Assembly (NCBI GenBank): GCA_030671095.1
Contig: DAOVAK010000131.1
Location: 1 to 7,152, forward strand
Source: Deltaproteobacteria bacterium
GTDB taxonomy: Bacteria; Desulfobacterota; DSM-4660; Desulfatiglandales; HGW-15
Length of the DNA stretch: 7,152 bases
Direction of reading: 5' to 3'
Shown here: in pieces, positions 6,570 through 7,152 of the stretch
Numbering within the stretch: position 1 is the stretch's first letter
Layout: each line of letters starts with the position of its first letter
Translations under genes and position numbers: made by a program
Notes under the pieces: generated by a model
What the model was told of the DNA's origin: nothing
The model's database searches: none
Seen by the model: the letters and a program-made list of their open reading frames with translations, nothing else

Positions 6570-7070
6570 ATGATTCTTAGGGGAAAAGCATGGAAATTTG
6601 GTGACGGGATCAGTACGGACCATGTACAGCCTGGCAAGTACTTTCACCTGAGGAGTAATTTGCCCGAGCTGGCTAAGCATGTTCTAGAGGGCGCACGGGA
6701 GGACTTTCCTACTCTTTTTGCGCCGGGCGACTTCGTGGTGGGCGGGCGGAACTTTGGCCTAGGATCCAGCCGAGAGCACGCCCCCACCATCATAAAGCTG
6801 GCCGGTCTTGGTGCTGTATTGGCCAAATCCTTTGCCCGTATCTTCTTCCGAAATGCCATTAATGTGGGATTGCCTCTGGTTATTTGCGACACGGACCAAA
6901 TCCAGGAAGGGGATGAGCTTGAAGTGGACCTCGAAGGAGGGATTGTGCGCAACACGTCTCGAGGGGCCGAGATCCCTTTTTCGCCTTTACCCCCTTTCAT
7001 GGTCCGCATTCTCAACGATGGCGGGCTTTTTTACCATATTCAAAAGCATGGAGATTTCCAGATAGAATAA
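6570..7070 (+). CDS. Aconitase/isopropylmalate-isomerase family, small subunit (LeuD-like)
   Basis: The 166-residue product is the swivelling domain partner of the large subunit and has the length of archaeal-type LeuD (about 160-170). It shows FGDGISTDHVQPGKY at 10-24, whose STDH (15-18) recalls the TTDH of aconitase, and GRNFGLGSSREHAP ending near residue 71, with Ser66-Ser67-Arg68-Glu69-His70 as the substrate-carboxylate and active-site loop. The usual cysteine of GCGSSREHA is a leucine here. The specificity loop reads Y-F-H-L-R-S (24-29), with one residue more than the YLRT (homoaconitase) or YLVY (isopropylmalate) loops known from archaeal enzymes. The gene follows its partner after 58 bases with its own ribosome site, as expected for a two-gene operon. 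The longest open frame begins at 6363 inside the large-subunit gene, but this is not the start. Family secure; substrate unknown. Confidence 0.92.
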   Translation: MILRGKAWKFGDGISTDHVQPGKYFHLRSNLPELAKHVLEGAREDFPTLFAPGDFVVGGRNFGLGSSREHAPTIIKLAGLGAVLAKSFARIFFRNAINVGLPLVICDTDQIQEGDELEVDLEGGIVRNTSRGAEIPFSPLPPFMVRILNDGGLFYHIQKHGDFQIE

Positions 7071-7152
7071 TGGATAACTTGTGGGGGCAATTCCTCTTTC
7101 AAGTTGAGCCTTTTCCCAAGTTACTTCTTTGAAAGTCATGGATGAAAAATGG
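7071..7152 (+). other. Downstream spacer to window end
   Basis: No terminator-like hairpin with a T-run is seen in these 82 bases. An ATG at 7138 (M-D-E-K-W to the edge) could begin another gene, but it has only a weak GAAAG in front of it and too few codons to judge. A continuing operon is possible. Confidence 0.3.

Overview
The window holds five recognisable complete protein genes and one gene tail, all on the + strand, with moderate G+C and ordinary Shine-Dalgarno sites. No RNA gene, insertion sequence or CRISPR array was seen. The protein families (MmgE/PrpD, an Fe-S/FMN/FAD ene-reductase of the FadH/old yellow enzyme type, a lactonase-type metallo-beta-lactamase, and a split aconitase-family dehydratase) are common in anaerobic or facultative heterotrophs. 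An exported ELWxxDGT-repeat protein is also present. Together they lean towards a deltaproteobacterial (Desulfobacterota-like) or similar environmental bacterium. That placement is inference from family content only; no taxonomic marker is present.

Layout. Positions 2-382 encode the C-terminal end of an MmgE/PrpD-family protein cut by the window edge. Positions 522-2459 encode a 645-residue flavin/iron-sulfur ene-reductase. After 152 noncoding bases, 2612-3394 encodes a 260-residue zinc hydrolase of the N-acyl-homoserine-lactonase type. A 362-base stretch (3395-3756) has no firm gene; it contains one possible 46-codon ORF and a T8G6 homopolymer tract. Positions 3757-4992 encode a secreted protein built of eight 47-residue ELWxxDGT repeats with an exact 141-base period. 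A 265-base gap with two small hairpins follows. Positions 5258-6511 and 6570-7070 encode the large and small subunits of a LeuC/LeuD-like (isopropylmalate isomerase/homoaconitase/dimethylmalate dehydratase) enzyme.

How the genes may work together. PrpD-type dehydratase, ene-reductase, lactonase-type hydrolase and split aconitase-type hydro-lyase are all enzymes of small unsaturated or hydroxylated carboxylic acids or their CoA esters and lactones. Their co-direction suggests a catabolic module for a branched or cyclic di/tricarboxylic acid, but the substrate cannot be read from sequence. The small subunit carries an unusual specificity loop (Y-F-H-L-R-S), so plain leucine biosynthesis should not be assumed. 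The ELWxxDGT protein interrupts the metabolic genes, probably as a separate transcription unit. The least explained parts are that protein and the leader region in front of it.
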